Shown here: positions 58,630 to 64,000 of the stretch, piece after piece
How positions within the stretch are numbered: position 1 is the first letter of the stretch
How the letters are laid out: every line of letters starts with the position of its first letter
NCBI GenBank assembly: GCA_964036275.1
Contig: OZ038439.1
Coordinates: 4,578,412-4,642,411, forward strand
Reading direction: 5' to 3'
Length of the DNA stretch: 64,000 nt
Source: Litoditis marina
Taxonomy: Eukaryota; Nematoda; Chromadorea; Rhabditida; Rhabditidae
Program-made: the position numbers and the translations under genes
Notes under the pieces: generated by a model
What the model was told of the DNA's origin: nothing
The model's database searches: none
Seen by the model: only the letters and a program-made list of their open reading frames with translations

Positions 58630-58994
58630 ACGTTTTATGGTAGTGGTATTCGCTGAGACATGAGCGGAGGGCGCCGTGTGGTTTGTATGTCAACTAGCTC
58701 CAAAATAGTTAATAGACGCATTTTTGAAATTGTCGCGCACCTAGAACATAGAATAAGTGTATTGAACCCATACTGGTAACCACCAAAGCACTTATTAATG
58801 AAAACCCAACCAAAGTAACACAATTGATTGGTTTATTGAAATGAATTTACATTTGATGAGTTTAAGTTTTACATTTTACTAATGTGATCCCCCTCACGTT
58901 GTTTCAGTTTTTTCACGTATCGAATAGTCTCAAGACGATTCAAAACGTTATTCTGTTCAATTAGAAAATATAATGTATTCAAAAACAAAATATT

Positions 58995-59076
58995 CGATCA
59001 GGATGAGATTCGAACTCACGCGGGGAAACCCCAATGGATTAGCAGTCCATCGCCTTAACCACTCGGCCACCTGATC
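58995..59076 (-). tRNA. tRNA-Ser(GCT), consensus copy
   Basis: Anticodon GCT at 59041-59043. Confidence 0.88.
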
Positions 59077-59443
59077 ACGTTTTATGGTAGTGGTATTCGC
59101 TGAGACATGAGCAGAGGGCGCCGTGTGGTTTGTATGTCAACTAGCTCCAAAATAGTTAATAGACGCATTTTTGAAATTGTCGCGCACCTAGAACATAGAA
59201 TAAGTGTATTGAACCCATACTGGTAACCACCAAAGCACTTATTAATGAAAACCCAACCAAAGTAACACAATTGATTGGTTTATTGAAATGAATGTTTACA
59301 TCTGATGAGTTTAAGTTTTACATTTTACTACTGTGATCCCCCTCACGTTGTTTCAGTTTTTTCACGTATCGAATAGTCTCAAGACGGTTCAAAACGTTAT
59401 TCTGTTCAATTAGAAAATATAATGTATTCAAAAACAAAATATT

Positions 59444-59525
59444 CAATCAGGATGAGATTCGAACTCACGCGGGGAAACCCCAATGGATTAGCAGTCCATC
59501 GCCTTAACCACTCGCCCACCTGATC
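59444..59525 (-). tRNA. tRNA-Ser(GCT), double mutant
   Basis: C72 is T (terminal G-U pair) and C11 is G (D-stem mismatch). Confidence 0.6.
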
Positions 59526-59892
59526 ACGTTTTATGCTAGTGGTATTCGCTGAGACATGAGCGGAGGGCGCCGTGTGGTTTGTATGTCAACTAGCTCCAAA
59601 ATAGTTGATAGACGCATTTTTGAAATTGTCGCGCACCTAGAACATAGAATAAGTGTATTGAACCCATACTGGTAACCACCAAAGCACTTATTAATGAAAA
59701 CCCAACCAAAGTAACACAATTGATTGGTTTATTGAGATGAATGTTTACATTTTATGAATTTACTTTTCACATTTTACTAATGTGATCCCCCTCACGTTGT
59801 TTCAGTTTTTTCACGTATCGAATAGTCTCAAGATGATTCAAAACGTTATTCTGTTCAATTAGAAAATATAATGTATTCAAAAACAAAATATT

Positions 59893-59974
59893 CGATCAGG
59901 ATGAGATTCGAACTCACGCGGGGAAACCCAAATGGATTAGCAGTCCATCGCCTTAACCACTCGGCCACCTGATC
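59893..59974 (-). tRNA. tRNA-Ser(GCT), variable-arm mutant
   Basis: One variable-arm G is T, leaving a three-pair arm. Confidence 0.7.
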
Positions 59975-60341
59975 ACGTTTATGGTAGTGGTATTCGCTGA
60001 GACATGAGCGGAGGGCGCCGTGTGGTTTGTATGTCAACTAGCTCCAAAATAGTTGATAGACGCATTTTTGAAATTGTCGCGCACCTAGAACACAGAATAA
60101 GTGTATTGAACCCATACTGGTAATCACCAAAGCACCTAATAGTAGAAACCCAACCAAAGTAACACAATTGATTGGTTTATTGAAATGAATGTTTACATTT
60201 GATGAGTTTAAGGTTTACATTTTACTAATCTGATCCCACTCACGTTGTTACAGTTTTTTTTACGTATCGAATAGTCTCAAGACGATTCCAAACGTTATTC
60301 TGTTCAATTAGAAAATATAATGTATTCAAAAACAAAATATT

Positions 60342-60423
60342 CGATCAGGATGAGATTCGAACTCACGCGGGGAAACCCCAATGGATTAGCAGTCCATCGC
60401 CTTAACCACTCGGCCACCTGATC
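60342..60423 (-). tRNA. tRNA-Ser(GCT), consensus copy
   Basis: Anticodon GCT at 60388-60390. Confidence 0.88.
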
Positions 60424-60792
60424 ACGTTTTATGGTAGTGGTATTCGCTGAGACATGAGCGGAGGGCGCCGTGTGGTTTGTATGTCAACTAGCTCCAAAAT
60501 AGTTGATAGACGCATTTATGAAATTGTCGCGCACCTAGAACATAGAATAAGTGTATTGAACCCATACTGGTAACCACTAAAGCACTTATTAATGAAAACC
60601 CAACCAAAGTAACACAATTGATTGGTTTATTGAGATGAATGTTTACATTTTATGAATTTACTTTTTACATTTTACTAATGTGATCCCACTCACGTTGTTT
60701 CAGTTTTTTTTTACGTATCGAATAGTCTCAAGACGATTCAAAACGTTATTCTGTTCAATTAGAAAATATAATGTATTCAAAAACAAAATATT

Positions 60793-60874
60793 CGATCAGG
60801 ATGAGATTCGAACTCACGCGGGGAAACCCCAATGGATTAGCAGTCCATCGCCTTAACCACTCGGCCACCTGATC
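60793..60874 (-). tRNA. tRNA-Ser(GCT), consensus copy
   Basis: Anticodon GCT at 60839-60841. Confidence 0.88.
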
Positions 60875-61241
60875 ACGTTTTATGCTAGTGGTATTCGCTG
60901 AGACATGAGCGGAGGGCGCCGTGTGGTTTGTATGTCAACTAGCTCCAAAATAGTTGATAGACGCATTTTTGAAATTGTCGCGCACCTAGAACATAGAATA
61001 AGTGTATTGAACCCATACTGGTAACCACCAAAGCACTTATTAATGAAAACCCAACCAAAGTAACACAATTGATTGGTTTATTGAGATGAATGTTTACATT
61101 TTATGAATTTACTTTTCACATTTTACTAATGTGATCCCCCTCACGTTGTTTCAGTTTTTTCACGTATCGAATAGTCTCAAGATGATTCAAAACGTTATTC
61201 TGTTCAATTAGAAAATATAATGTATTCAAAAACAAAATATT

Positions 61242-61323
61242 CGATCAGGATGAGATTCGAACTCACGCGGGGAAACCCCAATGGATTAGCAGTCCATCGC
61301 CTTAACCACTCGGCCACCTGATC
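61242..61323 (-). tRNA. tRNA-Ser(GCT), consensus copy
   Basis: Anticodon GCT at 61288-61290. Confidence 0.88.
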
Positions 61324-61691
61324 ACGTTTTATGGTAGTGGTATTCGCTGAGACATGAGCGGAGGGCGCCGTGTGGTTTGTATGTCAACTAGCTCCAAAAT
61401 AGTTGATAGACGCATTTTTGAAATTGTCGCGCACCTAGAACACAGAATAAGTGTATTGAACCCATACTGGTAATCACCAAAGCACCTAATAGTAGAAACC
61501 CAACCAAAGTAACACAATTGATTGGTTTATTGAAATGAATGTTTACATTTGATGAATTTACTTTTTACATTTTACTAATGTGATCCCACTCACGTTGTTT
61601 CAGTTTTTTTTACGTATCGAATAGTCTCAAGACGATTCAAAACGTTATTCTGTTCAATTAGAAAATATAATGTATTCAAAAACAAAATATT

Positions 61692-61773
61692 CGATCAGGA
61701 TGAGATTCGAACTCACGCGGGGAAACCCCAATGGATTAGCAGTCCATCGCCTTAACCACTCGGCCACCTGTTC
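61692..61773 (-). tRNA. tRNA-Ser(GCT), acceptor-stem mutant
   Basis: The 5' acceptor strand reads GAACAGG, an A-A mismatch at the third pair. Confidence 0.65.
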
Positions 61774-62142
61774 ACGTTTTATGGTAGTGGTATTCGCTGA
61801 GACATGAGCGGAGGGCGCCGTGTGGTTTGTATGTCAACTAGCTCCAAAATAGTTGATAGACGCATTTTTGAAATTGTCGCGCACCTAGAACATAGAATAA
61901 GTGTATTGAACCCATACTGGTAACCACCAAAGCACCTAATAGTAGAAAACCAACCAAAGTAACACAATTGATTGGTTTATTGAGATGAATGTTTACATTT
62001 TATGAATTTACTTTTTACATTTTACTAATGTGATCCCACTCACGTTGTTTCAGTTTTTTTTTACGTATCGAATAGTCTCAAGACGATTCAAAACGTTATT
62101 CTGTTCAATTAGAAAATATAATGTATTCAAAAACAAAATATT

Positions 62143-62224
62143 CGATCAGGATGAGATTCGAACTCACGCGGGGAAACCCCAATGGATTAGCAGTCCATCG
62201 CCTTAACCACTCGGCCACCTGATC
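62143..62224 (-). tRNA. tRNA-Ser(GCT), consensus copy
   Basis: Anticodon GCT at 62189-62191. Confidence 0.88.
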
Positions 62225-62591
62225 ACGTTTTATGCTAGTGGTATTCGCTGAGACATGAGCGGAGGGCGCCGTGTGGTTTGTATGTCAACTAGCTCCAAAA
62301 TAGTTGATAGACGCATTTTTGAAATTGTCGCGCACCTAGAACATAGAATAAGTGTATTGAACCCATACTGGTAACCACCAAAGCACTTATTAATGAAAAC
62401 CCAACCAAAGTAACACAATTGATTGGTTTATTGAGATGAATGTTTACATTTTATGAATTTACTTTTCACATTTTACTAATGTGATCCCCCTCACGTTGTT
62501 TCAGTTTTTTCACGTATCGAATAGTCTCAAGATGATTCAAAACGTTATTCTGTTCAATTAGAAAATATAATGTATTCAAAAACAAAATATT

Positions 62592-62673
62592 CGATCAGGA
62601 TGAGATTCGAACTCACGCGGGGAAACCCCAATGGATTAGCAGTCCATCGCCTTAACCACTCGGCCACCTGATC
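62592..62673 (-). tRNA. tRNA-Ser(GCT), consensus copy
   Basis: Anticodon GCT at 62638-62640. Confidence 0.88.
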
Positions 62674-63041
62674 ACGTTTTATGGTAGTGGTATTCGCTGA
62701 GACATGAGCGGAGGGCGCCGTGTGGTTTGTATGTCAACTAGCTCCAAAATAGTTGATAGACGCATTTTTGAAATTGTCGCGCACCTAGAACACAGAATAA
62801 GTGTATTGAACCCATACTGGTAATCACCAAAGCACCTAATAGTAGAAACCCAACCAAAGTAACACAATTGATTGGTTTATTGAAATGAATGTTTACATTT
62901 GATGAATTTACTTTTTACATTTTACTAATGTGATCCCACTCACGTTGTTTCAGTTTTTTTTACGTATCGAATAGTCTCAAGACGATTCAAAACGTTATTC
63001 TGTTCAATTAGAAAATATAATGTATTCAAAAACAAAATATT

Positions 63042-63123
63042 CGATCAGGATGAGATTCGAACTCACGCGGGGAAACCCCAATGGATTAGCAGTCCATCGC
63101 CTTAACCACTCGGCCACCTGATC
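63042..63123 (-). tRNA. tRNA-Ser(GCT), consensus copy
   Basis: Anticodon GCT at 63088-63090. Confidence 0.88.
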
Positions 63124-63491
63124 ACGTTTATGGTAGTGGTATTCGCTGAGACATGAGCGGAGGGCGCCGTGTGGTTTGTATGTCAACTAGCTCCAAAATA
63201 GTTAATAGACGCATTTTTGAAATTGTCGCGCACCTAGAACATAGAATAAGAGTATTGAACCCATACTGGTAACCACCAAAGCACTTATTCATGAAAACCC
63301 AACCAAAGTAACACAATTGATTGGTTTATTGAAATTAATGTTTACATTTGATGAGTTTAAGTTTTACATTTTACTAATCTGATCCCACTCACGTTGTTCC
63401 AGTTTTTTTTTACGTATCGAATAGTCTCAAGACGATTCCAAACGTTATTCTGTTCAATTAGAAAATATACTGTATTCAAAAACAAAATATT

Positions 63492-63573
63492 CGATCAGGA
63501 TGAGATTCGAACTCACGCGGGGAAACCCCAATGGATTAGCAGTCCATCGCCGTAACCACTCGGCCACCTGATC
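63492..63573 (-). tRNA. tRNA-Ser(GCT), D-loop mutant
   Basis: The D loop ends GGTTAC instead of GGTTAA, changing the conserved last A. Confidence 0.7.
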
Positions 63574-63941
63574 ACGTTTTATTGTAGTGGTATTCGCTGA
63601 GACATGAGCGGAGGGCGCCGTGTGGTTTGTATGTCAACTAGCTCCAAAATAGTTGATAGACGCATTTTTGAAATTGTCGCGCACCTAGAACATAGAATAA
63701 GTGTATTGAACCCATACTGGTAACCACCAAAGCACTTATTAATGAAAACCCAACCAAAGTAACACAATTGATTGGTTTATTGAAATGAATGTTTACATTT
63801 GATGAGTTTAAGTTTTACATTTTACTAATCTGATCCCACTCACGTTGTTTCAGTTTTTTTTACGTATCGAATAGTCTCAAGACGATTCCAAACGTTATTC
63901 TGTTCAATTAGAAAATATAATGTATTCAAAAACAAAATGTT

Positions 63942-64000
63942 CGATCAGGATGAGATTCGAACTCACGCGGGGAAACCCCAATGGATTAGCAGTCCATCGC
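63942..64000 (-). tRNA. tRNA-Ser(GCT), cut by the window end
   Basis: The 3' 59 bases match the consensus through the anticodon arm. The 5' part lies beyond the window. Confidence 0.85.

Larger units (their letters stand above)
22467..64000. repeat. tRNA-Ser(GCT) tandem array, second block
   Basis: About 92 head-to-tail units, nearly all 449-451 bp, all with the tRNA on the minus strand, continuing past the window end. Spacers fall into a few types distinguished by ACTTATTAATGAAAACCC or ACCTAATAGTAGAAACCC, TTTGATGAGTTTAAG or TTTATGAATTTAC, and by T-run length. These types recur in ordered groups (higher-order repeats). Confidence 0.97.

Noticed and set aside
22467..64000. CRISPR-like direct-repeat array
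   Set aside because: The repeat unit is a 449-bp monomer with a eukaryotic tRNA gene and near-identical spacers. Units are not short repeats separated by unique spacers, and the flanking genes are eukaryotic.

Overview
This is a eukaryotic (animal) window, most likely from a nematode and plausibly Caenorhabditis-like. The reasons are introns ending in TTTCAG-type acceptors, an eight-exon gene of the nematode-expanded DUF1647 family, Polinton/Maverick relics and AT-rich DNA dense in small non-autonomous transposons. The species call is inference.

Layout. (1) 1-2833: no gene recognised; a diverged 360-bp duplication and a GA microsatellite. (2) 2834-9871, minus strand: an eight-exon gene assembled by hand. 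All splice phases agree and the joined frame is open for 352 codons plus stop. It has an N-terminal signal anchor and a DUF1647-like body. Its introns carry two hAT-type mini-elements with perfect 8-bp target duplications, a 671-bp terminal-inverted-repeat element, a foldback TA element, a tRNA-derived SINE-like stretch and a dispersed repeat that has seeded a microsatellite. (3) 10802-17191: first block of a tandem array whose unit (449 bp, or 442 bp in some copies) holds one tRNA-Ser(GCT) gene on the minus strand. (4) 17192-about 22466: a 5.3-kb interruption built of Polinton/Maverick relics (integrase C-terminus with chromodomain, DNA polymerase B N-terminal region, two unrecognised gene ends with facing poly(A) signals), a 92-bp tandem repeat fused in register to the start codon of a small spliced gene, and two more mini-elements. 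(5) about 22467-64000: second array block, still running at the window edge.

The array is the main content. I count 103 tRNA-Ser(GCT) loci. By eye, 73 match one 82-nt consensus exactly, 24 are full length with substitutions, four are split by transposon insertions, one is truncated at the interruption and one is cut by the window end. Consensus copies keep the cloverleaf, long variable arm, A box, B box and a downstream T-run terminator on the sense strand. Units form higher-order repeats (about 1.35, 1.6, 2.25, 3.14 and 5.4 kb), and mutant tRNAs and inserted transposons were copied along with them. This points to repeated unequal exchange or segmental amplification. Whether the genes are transcribed or the locus is simply a tRNA-bearing satellite cannot be told from sequence.
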